This document shows positions 52,949 through 61,823 of a DNA stretch of 64,000 nt, in pieces. This DNA comes from Parvibaculum sp. (GTDB taxonomy: Bacteria; Pseudomonadota; Alphaproteobacteria; Parvibaculales; Parvibaculaceae): positions 62,001 to 126,000 of the forward strand of contig JAEPQD010000001.1 in NCBI GenBank assembly GCA_017642695.1. Reading direction: 5' to 3'. The position numbers and the translations under genes are program-made. The number at the start of each line of letters is the position of its first letter. Position 1 is the stretch's first letter. The notes under the pieces are model-generated. The model was given only the letters and a program-made list of their open reading frames with translations, did not search any database and was not told the DNA's origin.

Positions 52949-53792
52949 CGAAACTCCGAACAAGGAAGGCTATGTGCGCCCGCTCCCGGCGGAGTCCAAG
53001 GGCGAGGCACCGGGACGCGGGCGGCTCAAGGGCCGACGCATCCTCGTGGTGGGCGGCGGCCAGCGCGTGCTCGACGCCGCGACCGACCCGGTGGGGAACG
53101 GCCGCGCCATGTCGCTCCTCTTCGCGCGGGAAGGCGCGGCGGTCGCCGTCGCCGACATGAACCTCGCCTCGGCGAAGGAAACCGCCGCGCAGATCGCGAA
53201 GGAAGGCGGCAGTGCGGAGGCAATCGAGGCCGACATTTCGAAGCCGGACGACATCACCCGGATGATCGCGGAGGCGGAAAGGGCGCTCGGCGGGCTCGAC
53301 GGCCTCGTCCTCAATGTCGGGATCGGCGTCGGCGGACTCGGTCTTCAGGGCGCGGAGCCCGGCGACTGGGACAAGGTGCTCGCCGTGAACCTGCGCGGTC
53401 CGATGCTTTGCTGCAAGGCGGCGCTGCCGCGGCTCGCCGACGGCTCGCCCATTGTCTTCATTTCCTCGATCGCAGGCCTCGTCGCCGGATCACGGCTTCC
53501 CGCCTATGACGCTTCCAAAGCCGCACTCGGCGGGCTCATGCGCCATGTCGCGCTTGAAGGATCGCGTCGCGGCATCCGCGCGAACATTGTCGCTCCAGGG
53601 CTGGTCGATACGCCACTCGGCCGCGTCGCGACGCAGGGCCGCCCTTCGCGCGGGCGTACGCCCGTCCCTTTCGGGCGGCAGGCAACGGGATGGGAAATCG
53701 CCTATGCGGCGCTCTTCCTCGTCTCCGACGAAAGCGTCTATGTGACCGGCCAGACGCTTGCGGTCGACAGCGGCATGACCGGCATCTCCTGA
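52938..53792 (+). CDS. SDR-family oxidoreductase with an inserted cofactor loop
   Basis: A 284-residue SDR. The glycine-rich region is RRILVVGGGQRVLDAATDPV followed by GNGRAMSLLFAREGAAVAVA, with an insertion between the glycines. The catalytic Ser is in IVFISSIAGLVAGSR and Tyr/Lys in AYDASKAALGGL. It overlaps the CMD 2 gene by 11 bases. It likely acts with the CMD pair and the downstream pathway. Confidence 0.9.
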   Translation: MTDSETPNKEGYVRPLPAESKGEAPGRGRLKGRRILVVGGGQRVLDAATDPVGNGRAMSLLFAREGAAVAVADMNLASAKETAAQIAKEGGSAEAIEADISKPDDITRMIAEAERALGGLDGLVLNVGIGVGGLGLQGAEPGDWDKVLAVNLRGPMLCCKAALPRLADGSPIVFISSIAGLVAGSRLPAYDASKAALGGLMRHVALEGSRRGIRANIVAPGLVDTPLGRVATQGRPSRGRTPVPFGRQATGWEIAYAALFLVSDESVYVTGQTLAVDSGMTGIS

Positions 53793-53798
53793 GGGCGC

Positions 53799-54503
53799 TC
53801 AGTCCTCGAGATCGAAATCGTTGATGAGCGTGACGTGGCTGCGGAGAATTTTCGCCGCGAGATCGGCGTCGCGCGCGAGCACGGCATCGAGAATCTCGCG
53901 GTGGGCCGCCGCCGCTTCGCTGAAATCGATGGCGCTGCCCGCGAACTGCTTCCGGTAGAAGAGTAGCCGGTAGCGGCGCGCCTCTTCGTAGAGACGTTGC
54001 TGCATGCGCGAGAGACGCTTCGAACCCGCACCTGCGATGATCGCGAAGTGAAAGGCGCGATGCGCATCTTCGTAGGCCGCCAAGTTGCTTTCGCTCGCCT
54101 TGCCGAGTAACGCGGCGAGGCGGCGCTCCAGCACATGGAAGGCGGCGACGAGCGAGGCTTCCCATGTCTCGTCGCCCTTCTCGATGGCGGCGCGCACCCC
54201 CGCTTCCTCCACCATCTGACGGAGCATGACGATCTCGTTGAAATCCTCCCGGCTCATCGCGGCGACGCGAAAGCCGCGCTGGCCCTCTGACTGGACGAGC
54301 CCCTCGCCGGCGAGACGCGAAAGCGCCTCCCGGACGGGGCTCATGCCAGCGCCATAGCGCTCGGTGAGCTCCGCCATGCCGAGCCGTCGCCCTGGCTCCA
54401 GCGCACCGTTCAGGATTTCCGAACGCAGGCGCGCGGCCACCCCGCCCGACAGGGTGCGGGTTTCGGGGTCGGAGTCCATAATTTCGAAATTTTGAGTCGA
54501 CAT
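53799..54503 (-). CDS. GntR/FadR-type (FCD) transcription regulator
   Basis: A 234-residue repressor. The winged HTH is LGMAELTERYGAGMSPVREA, LSRLAGEGLVQSEGQRGFRV; the FCD ligand domain (about 100-225) has the metal-binding AHRAFHFAII and AAAHREILDAVLARDAD. It faces the FAH-family gene divergently and is likely its regulator. A 12-base palindrome lies at its start. Confidence 0.92.
   Translation of the reverse strand: MSTQNFEIMDSDPETRTLSGGVAARLRSEILNGALEPGRRLGMAELTERYGAGMSPVREALSRLAGEGLVQSEGQRGFRVAAMSREDFNEIVMLRQMVEEAGVRAAIEKGDETWEASLVAAFHVLERRLAALLGKASESNLAAYEDAHRAFHFAIIAGAGSKRLSRMQQRLYEEARRYRLLFYRKQFAGSAIDFSEAAAAHREILDAVLARDADLAAKILRSHVTLINDFDLED
54480..54491. promoter_or_regulatory. Candidate GntR operator AATTTCGAAATT
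   Basis: A perfect 12-base palindrome overlapping codons 5-8 of the GntR gene, and a matching half TCGAAATT at 54503-54510. This lies in the gap that divides GntR from the FAH-family gene (54563), consistent with autoregulation and control of the divergent operon. Confidence 0.4.
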
Positions 54504-54562
54504 CGAAATTAAACCTACCTAGCTTTGGGGCCGTTGCCAAGAAGGTCTGGGGAGGACCCGCC

Positions 54563-55471
54563 ATGCGTTTCATCACCTATGCCGCGGGAGACACCGCCCG
54601 GCCCGGCTTGATCCTGGAAGACGGGAAGACCGTCGCCGATCTCGGCCACCTCTATCCATCTTTGCTGGCCCTCATCGACGCGGGGGAGGCGGGTCTTGCC
54701 GCCGCACGCATGGAAACGGACGGCCCAACCAAGCCGGTGGCGCTCGCCGGGCTCCGCCTGCTTGCGCCACTCCCCGAACCCCGCCAGCTCCGCGACTGCA
54801 TGGTCTATGAAAAACACCTCAAGCAGGCGAGCGTGCAGGGCCAGAAGCTGATGGGTGTCGAGAACCCGGAGGCGACGATCCCGCCCGTCTGGTACCGGCA
54901 GCCGATCTACTACAAGGGCAACCGCTTCTCGGTGGTGGGCACCGGCGCCGACATCCGCTGGCCCGCCTATGCACAGGCGATGGATTTCGAACTCGAGCTT
55001 TCGCTCGTGATCGGCCGCAAGGGAACCGACATTGCGCCGGAAAAGGCAGGAGATCACATCTTCGGCTACATGATCTTCAACGACATGAGCGCACGCGACG
55101 CGCAGATGGCCGAGATGCAGGGCATGCTCGGACCTGCCAAGGGCAAGGATTTCGATACCGGCAACGTGCTCGGCCCATGGCTCGTGACGGCCGACGAAGT
55201 GGGCGACATCAGGAAGCTCCATGTCCGCGTGAACGTGAATGGCGAAACGGTGGCCGACACGACGGCGGCAGAGATGCAGCACGATGTCGGCGCGATCCTC
55301 GCGCATATGTCTGCGAGCGAGACGCTTTATCCCGGCGAGGTGATCGGGCTCGGCACCATCGGCGATTGCTGCCTGCTGGAACACGGGCGCTTCCTCGCGC
55401 CCGGCGACACCATCGAATTCGAAGTGGAAAAGCTCGGCACGTTGCGGAACCGCATCGTGAAGGCGGCCTGA
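54563..55471 (+). CDS. Fumarylacetoacetate hydrolase-family protein
   Basis: A 302-residue FAH-fold hydrolase. Acidic metal ligands are in AMDFELELSLVIGRKGTDIA and MIFNDMSARDAQMAEM; KGKDFDTGNVLGPWLVTADE and RVNVNGETVADTTAAEMQHD are also typical. Members hydrolyse C-C bonds of 2,4-diketo acids or decarboxylate oxaloacetate-like acids. It begins the operon FAH, amidohydrolase, MBL, with gaps of 12 and about 64 bases. Confidence 0.9.
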   Translation: MRFITYAAGDTARPGLILEDGKTVADLGHLYPSLLALIDAGEAGLAAARMETDGPTKPVALAGLRLLAPLPEPRQLRDCMVYEKHLKQASVQGQKLMGVENPEATIPPVWYRQPIYYKGNRFSVVGTGADIRWPAYAQAMDFELELSLVIGRKGTDIAPEKAGDHIFGYMIFNDMSARDAQMAEMQGMLGPAKGKDFDTGNVLGPWLVTADEVGDIRKLHVRVNVNGETVADTTAAEMQHDVGAILAHMSASETLYPGEVIGLGTIGDCCLLEHGRFLAPGDTIEFEVEKLGTLRNRIVKAA

Positions 55472-55483
55472 GGGAGGAGACCG

Positions 55484-56881
55484 ATGACGAAGACCATCAT
55501 CAAGGGCGGCCGAGTGCTGACCATGACCGACGGCGCGAAGGAGAAGCGCGCCGATATCCTCATCGAGAATGGCAGGATCGCCGACATCGCGCCCGACATT
55601 ACGGCGGATGCGGAGGTGATCGACGCGACCGATGACATCGTGATCCCGGGCTTCGTCGACACGCATCGCCATGTCTGGCAGACGCAGCTCCGCACCGTCG
55701 CGACCGACTGGAGCCTCTTCGACTATTTCGTCGAGATGCGGCTCTCCTATTCGACCTTCTACACGGCGGAAGACGCCTATCTCGGCAACTATGTCGGTGC
55801 GCTGGAGGCGCTTGATGCGGGCATCACCACGCTGGTCGATCACTGCCACATCCTGAACACGCCGGAACACGCGGAAGAAGCAGCGCGCGGCCTGCAGGAT
55901 TCGGGCATGCGGGCGATCTTCTGCTACGGCACCTTTCCGAACGAGCCGCGTGTGCCTATGGAAGTGCCGGACGATCCGGGCTGGCGCCACAAGACGGCGC
56001 GGGAGTTGAGGGCGCATCGCCTGTCGGACAGCCGGGGCCTCGTGCGCTTCGGCTTCGCCCCGTCGGAAGCGGAGGCCATGCCCTTCGAGGAGCTTGCCGC
56101 AGAGATCAAACTCGCGCGGGAACTGGACGCGGGCGCGATCTCGCTTCACGCGGCGATGGGCTCCTATGCCTTCGACGCGCATATCGTGGAAAATCTCAAG
56201 AAGGAAGGACTGCTCGGCCCCGACCTTCTCTTCGTGCACGGGTCGGCCTTCACCGACCTCGAACTCGACCTCATCCGGGAGACCGGGGCGGGCATCTCGG
56301 CGACGCCCGAAACCGAGCTGCAGATGGGCATGGGCTTTCCGGTCGCACATCGCGCTCACGCGCATGGCGTGAGGACCGGCCTCGGCATCGACATCGTCTC
56401 GAATTATTCGGGCGACATGTTCCTGCCGATGCGCCTCGCACTGCAATCGACGCGTGCCCTCCACAATGCCGAATTCGAGGCACGAAAGCGCGCGCCTGCC
56501 GTCATCGAACCGAAGGCGGAAAGCGTTCTCCGCATGGCGACGATCGGCGGCGCCGAAGCAATCAACATGCAGAAGGAAATCGGCACGCTCGAAAAGGGCA
56601 AGAGCGCGGACATCGCCATCATCTCGACCGACGCGATCCACATGACGCCCTCTTTCGACCCTGTCGGCGCGCTCGTGATGAACGCGCGGCCAAGCGACAT
56701 CTCGACCGTACTGGTCAACGGCAAGGTCGTGAAGCGCGACGGCAAGCTCACCGGCGTCGACTGGCCGGCGCTCCGAAGCCGCTTCGCGGCCTCGGCGAAC
56801 CGCATAATGGAAGGTTTCAGGACGGTCGACATTACCGCGACGGCGGAAGCGACACGGCCGATCATGCCGCATCTTGAATGA
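55484..56881 (+). CDS. Amidohydrolase (cytosine-deaminase/ATZ-like)
   Basis: A 465-residue metal-dependent hydrolase. The first metal motif is VDTHRHVWQT, with DHCHI and HAAMGSYAF carrying further His residues, and HGSAFTDLELDLI and TGLGIDIVSN carrying the last His and Asp. The beta-barrel flanks (ADILIENGRIADIAPD at the start) are those of TRZ/ATZ-type enzymes that hydrolyse C-Cl or C-N bonds. The substrate is unknown. GGGAGGAGACCG lies before it. Confidence 0.9.
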   Translation: MTKTIIKGGRVLTMTDGAKEKRADILIENGRIADIAPDITADAEVIDATDDIVIPGFVDTHRHVWQTQLRTVATDWSLFDYFVEMRLSYSTFYTAEDAYLGNYVGALEALDAGITTLVDHCHILNTPEHAEEAARGLQDSGMRAIFCYGTFPNEPRVPMEVPDDPGWRHKTARELRAHRLSDSRGLVRFGFAPSEAEAMPFEELAAEIKLARELDAGAISLHAAMGSYAFDAHIVENLKKEGLLGPDLLFVHGSAFTDLELDLIRETGAGISATPETELQMGMGFPVAHRAHAHGVRTGLGIDIVSNYSGDMFLPMRLALQSTRALHNAEFEARKRAPAVIEPKAESVLRMATIGGAEAINMQKEIGTLEKGKSADIAIISTDAIHMTPSFDPVGALVMNARPSDISTVLVNGKVVKRDGKLTGVDWPALRSRFAASANRIMEGFRTVDITATAEATRPIMPHLE

Positions 56882-56945
56882 GCGCTTGAAGCACACCGCA
56901 CACCGCCCGACACTGGGGCAACAAATTCGTCCAGGGGAGGATGAC

Positions 56946-57926
56946 ATGGGTCTGGGACTGAGCCGCTTTCAATACAAGAAGGGTCTGCACGACCTCGGCA
57001 ATGGCGGCTATGCCTGGCTGCAACCGGATGGCGGCTGGGGCTGGTCCAATGCCGGGCTTGTCGTCGACAGCGGCGAAAGCTTCCTGATCGACACGCTCTT
57101 CGACGTACCGCTGACGCGCGAGATGCTCGGCGCGATGAAGAAGGCCGAACCGAAAGCAGCCGCGAAAATCGGCACGGTCGTCAACACGCATCACAATGGC
57201 GACCACTGCAACGGCAACGAGTGCTGCAAGGGCGCGGAAATCATCGCGCACAAGCTCGCCGTCGAAGGTATGAAACACGAACCGCCGGCCTTGCTCGCCG
57301 GCTTTCTCGACATGGCGCCGCAGATGGGCGACCTCGGAAAATATGTGACGCAGTGTTTCGGCCCCTTCGACTTCAAGGGCGTGACGCAGACGCTGCCGAC
57401 GACCACCTTCGAGACGGAACTGACGCGACATGTGGGCTCGAAGGAAATCCGCATCATGCATGTCGGTCCCGCACATACACCGGGCGACGCGCTCGTCTAC
57501 GTGCCGGCCGACAGGACAGTCTTCACCGGCGACATCCTCTTCATCGAGGGTCATCCGATCATGTGGGAAGGTCCGGTCGGCAACTGGATCGATGCCTGCG
57601 ACAAGATCATTGCAATGGATGTCGAAACAGTCGTCCCCGGACATGGACCTATCACCGGCAAGAACGGTGTGAAGGCCGTGCGCGAGTACCTCGTCTATAT
57701 CCGCGACGAAGCGAGGAAGCGCTACGACGCCGGGCTCTCCGCCTTCGACGCGGCGCTCGACATCGACATGACGGATTACGACAGCTGGGGCGACGGCGAG
57801 CGGATCGTGGTCAACGTGTCGACGCTCTATAAGGAATTCTCCGGCGACGACACGCCAAACGACGTGCCGACGATCTTCGGCCAGATGGCGGAACTCACGA
57901 AACGGCAGGGACGGCTGCGCGCCTGA
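56946..57926 (+). CDS. Metallo-beta-lactamase-fold hydrolase
   Basis: A 326-residue MBL-fold enzyme. The zinc motif is NTHHNGDHCNGNECC; further ligands are in HVGPAHTPGDALVYVPADRT, VFTGDILFIEGHPI and VVPGHGPIT. Likely a lactonase or thioester hydrolase of the same pathway. The start 56946 is preceded by AGGGGAGGATG; it lies 64 bases past the amidohydrolase. Confidence 0.9.
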   Translation: MGLGLSRFQYKKGLHDLGNGGYAWLQPDGGWGWSNAGLVVDSGESFLIDTLFDVPLTREMLGAMKKAEPKAAAKIGTVVNTHHNGDHCNGNECCKGAEIIAHKLAVEGMKHEPPALLAGFLDMAPQMGDLGKYVTQCFGPFDFKGVTQTLPTTTFETELTRHVGSKEIRIMHVGPAHTPGDALVYVPADRTVFTGDILFIEGHPIMWEGPVGNWIDACDKIIAMDVETVVPGHGPITGKNGVKAVREYLVYIRDEARKRYDAGLSAFDAALDIDMTDYDSWGDGERIVVNVSTLYKEFSGDDTPNDVPTIFGQMAELTKRQGRLRA

Positions 57927-58038
57927 CGCAAGGTATCCGCCGCACCAGACGGACGTCACACATCCGTGATCGCGAAGCCGGTGGACAGGCAAGCCAACGC
58001 ACCCGATGATCCGCGCCAACGGACATCGGGGAGGAACC

Positions 58039-58824
58039 ATGGTCACGCTGTATGAGCATCCGCTTTCGCCTTACGCGCAGAAGGTGAAGATTTCCGCGCG
58101 CGAAAAAGGCGTGGAACTTGAACTGAGGACGCCGGACGGGATCGGCGCGGGTAATGCGCAGGGCGAGTTCGCTTCCGCCAATCCGCGCGCCGAAGTCCCG
58201 GCATTGATCGACGGAGACGTGTACGTCTTCGATTCGACGATCATCCTCGAATATCTCGAAGACAAGTGGCCCGAACCCGCCATGCTGCCCGCGACGCCCG
58301 CTGCACGCGCGAGGGTGCGCATGATCGAGGAGGTCTGCGACACGCATTACGAGGCGATCAACTGGGGTCTCGGCGAAATCGCCTATTTCCGGCGCGCGAC
58401 CGGCTCGAAGGCGAAGGAGATGCAGGAGGCGGCTTCCCGCCAGACCGCGAAGATCCATACCTGGCTGACGAAGCAACTCGGTAAGGGCGACTGGTTCAAC
58501 GGCGGCGATTTCGGCTGGGGCGACCTTTCCGTTGTCCCTTATGTTAACGGCTCCGCCGGTTTCGGGAACGCCCCGGACGAGGGTTCGCCGCTCGGCAAGT
58601 GGCTCGCGCGCGTCAATGCCCGGCCGAGCGTCGCAAAGACCGCGAAGGAAGCGGTCGACAGCATCACCGGGATGCAGCAGGTCGCGAACATTCTCGAACA
58701 GGGCCTCTTCAAGCGCGAATACCGCGACCACAGGCTCGAATGGATGATGAAGACCGACGGCGTCGAGATCGTTCTGAACGGACTCGAAAAGGACAACATC
58801 CGCTTCAGCTACGACTTCGAATAG
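58039..58824 (+). CDS. Glutathione S-transferase-family protein
   Basis: A 261-residue GST. The N-terminal thioredoxin-like part is VTLYEHPLSPYAQKVKISAR (Ser in SPYA) and VFDSTIILEYLEDKWPEPAM (glutathione site); the C-terminal helices end in KTDGVEIVLNGLEKDNIRFS. It may conjugate or dehalogenate a substrate. It is 8 bases from the second GST. Confidence 0.9.
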   Translation: MVTLYEHPLSPYAQKVKISAREKGVELELRTPDGIGAGNAQGEFASANPRAEVPALIDGDVYVFDSTIILEYLEDKWPEPAMLPATPAARARVRMIEEVCDTHYEAINWGLGEIAYFRRATGSKAKEMQEAASRQTAKIHTWLTKQLGKGDWFNGGDFGWGDLSVVPYVNGSAGFGNAPDEGSPLGKWLARVNARPSVAKTAKEAVDSITGMQQVANILEQGLFKREYRDHRLEWMMKTDGVEIVLNGLEKDNIRFSYDFE

Positions 58825-58832
58825 GAAACGCC

Positions 58833-59762
58833 ATGGCCGCGAACGCCCAATCGATCATTCTTCACCAGTACGATATTTCCCCTTTCTCCGAAAAGGTTCG
58901 CGTGGTGCTCGGCATCAAGGGGCTCGACTGGTTCGCCTGCGACGAGCCCATCATCATGCCAAAGCCGGAACTCGTCGCACTGACGGGCGGCTACCGCAAG
59001 ATCCCGGTCATGCAGATCGGCGCCGACATCTATTGCGACTCGCAGAGCATCATCCGCGAACTGGAACGCCGCTTCCCCTCGCCCTCGATCCATGTGGGCG
59101 GTGCCGGCGCAGGCTGGACGGCCGGCATGTGGTCGGACCGCGTCTTCTTTCAGGCCGCCGTCGCGATCATCTTCGGCGGCGGCACGGCGCTTGCCGACGA
59201 GGCCTTCATCAAGGACCGCGAGAAGCTGACCGGGCGCCCCTTCGATATCGAGGCCATGAAGGCGGCGGCACCGCTGATGGCCGAGCAGTTCCGCGCGCAG
59301 CTCGGCTGGATCGAGGAACAGCTTGGCGACGGGCGCAGCTTCGTTCTCGGCGAAAAGCCGAGCCTTGCCGACGCGAGCGCCTTCTACAATCTCGCCTTCG
59401 TACGCTGGACAAGCCCTAACGGCGTGAAGCTCATCGAGAGCTTCCCGGGCGTCGCTGCCTGGGAAAAGCGCGTCGCCGGGATCGGCCATGGCAACCGGCA
59501 GGAGGTTTCCCGCGAGGACGCGCTCGACATTGCGAAGGCTGCAACGAGCACCGAGGCAGTGAAGGCGGACCCGGGCGAACCGAACGGCCTCAAACCGGGC
59601 GACCGCGTGAGCGTGATGGCAGACGATTACGGGCGCGACGCCATTACCGGCGAACTCGTCTCCTCCTCGGCACAGCACATCGCGATCAAGCGGAACGATC
59701 CGCGCGTCGGCGATGTGGTCGTCCACTTCCCGCGGGCAGGCTTCTTCGTGATGAAGTCGTGA
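58833..59762 (+). CDS. Glutathione S-transferase-like protein with C-terminal extension
   Basis: A 309-residue GST-fold protein. The N-terminal motif is LHQYDISPFSEKVRVVLGIK, then IYCDSQSIIRELERRFPSPS and GEKPSLADASAFYNLAFVRW. The C-terminal 70 residues (GDRVSVMADDYGRDAITGEL, VVVHFPRAGFFVM) form an extra beta-rich domain not found in usual GSTs. The role of this domain is unknown. Confidence 0.88.
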   Translation: MAANAQSIILHQYDISPFSEKVRVVLGIKGLDWFACDEPIIMPKPELVALTGGYRKIPVMQIGADIYCDSQSIIRELERRFPSPSIHVGGAGAGWTAGMWSDRVFFQAAVAIIFGGGTALADEAFIKDREKLTGRPFDIEAMKAAAPLMAEQFRAQLGWIEEQLGDGRSFVLGEKPSLADASAFYNLAFVRWTSPNGVKLIESFPGVAAWEKRVAGIGHGNRQEVSREDALDIAKAATSTEAVKADPGEPNGLKPGDRVSVMADDYGRDAITGELVSSSAQHIAIKRNDPRVGDVVVHFPRAGFFVMKS

Positions 59763-59775
59763 TAGTCTCCGGCGC

Positions 59776-60843
59776 ATGACGCCCGAGCTCGGCACCATCG
59801 AAGGTTTCTACGGACGGCCCTGGGACTGGGCGGCACGCGCCGACCACGTGACCGCGCTCGCGCCGCATGGCTACCGCTTCTATCTCTACGCGCCGAAGGC
59901 GGATGCCTTCCTGAGGCGCCGCTGGAGCGAGCCGCACCCAAAGGACGATTTCGAGCACCTGACGGCGCTTGCCGCACATTGCCGTGAGGCAGGCGTGCGC
60001 TTCGGCGTGGGGTTGAGCCCCTACGAACTCTATCTCGGCTTCGACGATGCAGCCCGCGAGGCGCTGGCGCGAAAGCTCCATGAACTCGACGAGATCGGCA
60101 TCGACGACCTCGCCATTCTCTTCGACGACATGCGGGGCGACTTGCCGGGCCTCGCCGAGAAGCAGATCGAGATCGTCGACTTCGCGGCGGAACGGACGAA
60201 AGCCGGACGCCTCATCGTCTGCCCGAGCTACTACACGGACGATCCGATCCTCGACCGCGTCTTCGGCGAGCGGCCCGCGAATTATCTCGAAACGCTGGGT
60301 GCGGCGCTCGATCCCGTCATCGAGATATTCTGGACGGGCCCGCGCGTCTGTTCGAAAGAAATCGGCGCAGAGCACCTTCTCCGCGTCGGCGAGACGCTGA
60401 AGCGGAAGCCCTTCATCTGGGACAATTATCCGGTGAATGACGGGCAACGGATGTCGCCCTTCCTGCATCTGCGCGGCTTCACGGGGCGCGAGCCGGAAAT
60501 CGGCGATCATGTTTCGGCACATGGCGTGAACCCCGCCTCGCAACCCTGGCTGAGCCGGATCCCGATGCTCACACTCGAAGCTGTCTACACGGAAAACGCT
60601 GGCTATGACACAGAGGCCGCCTTCCGTGCGGCGGCAGTGGCCGTCGCCGGACTGGAACTCGCGCGCATGATCGAGACCGATCTGGAACGGCTGCAGGACA
60701 AGGGGCTCGATGGCCTGAGCGAAAAGGAAACGGCGGCGCTGCGAAACCGCTACGCCGCCGCCGATCATCCTTGTGCTCGCGAGATCGTCCAGTGGCTCGA
60801 CGGCCACTGGCGCATCACAAACGAAACCGTGTTGACGCAGTAG
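59776..60843 (+). CDS. GH84-type beta-N-acetylglucosaminidase (O-GlcNAcase-like)
   Basis: A 355-residue TIM-barrel enzyme. It starts with GTIEGFYGRPWDWAARADHV, the family start, and has the double Asp ILFDDMRGDLPGL at about 114-120, which match the catalytic pair of O-GlcNAcases. PFIWDNYPVNDGQRMSP carries the conserved WDNYPVND. A C-terminal domain of about 70 residues follows. There is no signal peptide, so the enzyme is cytosolic. Its substrate in bacteria is uncertain. The last gene in the run before the SDR convergence. Confidence 0.92.
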   Translation: MTPELGTIEGFYGRPWDWAARADHVTALAPHGYRFYLYAPKADAFLRRRWSEPHPKDDFEHLTALAAHCREAGVRFGVGLSPYELYLGFDDAAREALARKLHELDEIGIDDLAILFDDMRGDLPGLAEKQIEIVDFAAERTKAGRLIVCPSYYTDDPILDRVFGERPANYLETLGAALDPVIEIFWTGPRVCSKEIGAEHLLRVGETLKRKPFIWDNYPVNDGQRMSPFLHLRGFTGREPEIGDHVSAHGVNPASQPWLSRIPMLTLEAVYTENAGYDTEAAFRAAAVAVAGLELARMIETDLERLQDKGLDGLSEKETAALRNRYAAADHPCAREIVQWLDGHWRITNETVLTQ

Positions 60844-60847
60844 CGCG

Positions 60848-61666
60848 TCAGCGCGCCGTCATACCGCCATCGATGACGAGTTCCGAGCCCGTCATGTAGC
60901 GCGACTCGTCGGAGGCAAGAAACACGATGCCCGCCGCGATGTCGGCCGGAAGCCCCGCATAACCGAGCGGTGCGCCAACCGTGGCGATGGCGTTCGGGTC
61001 GATCGTGTTGGCCCCTTCCGGCAATTGCAGCACGCTGGAGGCGACGGCTCCAACACCGCCCCCGCCCTGTGGAATTTTCTGCCAGATTGCCGTGTCGATG
61101 ATGCCGGGATGAACGGAGTTTACGCGCACGTTCATCTGCGCCTGCGCGCATTCGAGCGCGACAGCCTTCGTGAAGAGGCGAACGGCTCCCTTGGTAGCGC
61201 AGTAGCCTGCAAGGCCCGGCGCGCCCTGGAGACCCGCCACGGAAGATATATTGATGACCGAACCGCCACCCGAGGCGGCGATGACCGGAATGCCGTGCTT
61301 CACGCCGAAGAAAACGCCATCGACATTGATCGCCTGCTGCCGGCTCCAGTCCTCATAGGACATTTCGAAGATCGAGGCGCCAATGCCGATTCCGGCATTG
61401 TTGACGAGTATGTGGAGCCCGCCGAACTCGTTCTTCACCGCGGCCACGACCTCCTGCCAGCGCTCTTCACTCGTCACATCATGCTTGTGCGAACTGGCCG
61501 TGCCGCCCGCCTTCCGGATGATCTCTACCGTTTCCTTGAGGCCAGCCTCGTCCACATCCGTGACGGCGACCTTCGCCCCCTCGGCTGCGAGAGCGACAGC
61601 CGCACCACGCCCGATACCGCTTGCCGCGCCCGTAACGAGCGCCACCTTGCCGCTTACCCGTCCCAT
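60848..61666 (-). CDS. SDR-family oxidoreductase (3-alpha-HSD-like)
   Basis: A 272-residue SDR. Cofactor motif GAASGIGRGAAVAL, NNAGIGIGASIFE, Ser in INISSVAGLQGAPG and Tyr/Lys in GYCATKGAVRLF, C-terminal YMTGSELVIDGGMTA. NAD-type Asp is in VTDVDEAGL. It is divergent from the TetR gene and likely regulated by it. Confidence 0.92.
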   Translation of the reverse strand: MGRVSGKVALVTGAASGIGRGAAVALAAEGAKVAVTDVDEAGLKETVEIIRKAGGTASSHKHDVTSEERWQEVVAAVKNEFGGLHILVNNAGIGIGASIFEMSYEDWSRQQAINVDGVFFGVKHGIPVIAASGGGSVINISSVAGLQGAPGLAGYCATKGAVRLFTKAVALECAQAQMNVRVNSVHPGIIDTAIWQKIPQGGGGVGAVASSVLQLPEGANTIDPNAIATVGAPLGYAGLPADIAAGIVFLASDESRYMTGSELVIDGGMTAR

Positions 61667-61708
61667 GATTTTCTCCCGGAATCTTCTTATGGTTTGTCGT
61701 CAAAGTCT

Positions 61709-61724
61709 TAGGGTAAGAGCCCTA
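61709..61724. promoter_or_regulatory. Candidate operator TAGGG-N6-CCCTA
   Basis: A perfect 5-base inverted repeat with a 6-base spacer between the divergent SDR and TetR genes. Suggestive of a TetR site, unproven. Confidence 0.35.
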
Positions 61725-61823
61725 GGCCCGCAACGCCCCACCCGCGGGAGGGGCTGCAAGAAATGCGGGCTTGAGAAAAAATATACCAAGGTCTATTTTT
61801 TGGGGGAGGAGACAATCGCCCGC

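Noticed and set aside
54515..56947. 810-codon antisense open frame opposite FAH and amidohydrolase genes
   Set aside because: Same codon-bias shadow: both plus-strand genes have clear catalytic motifs and ribosome sites, the antisense frame has none.
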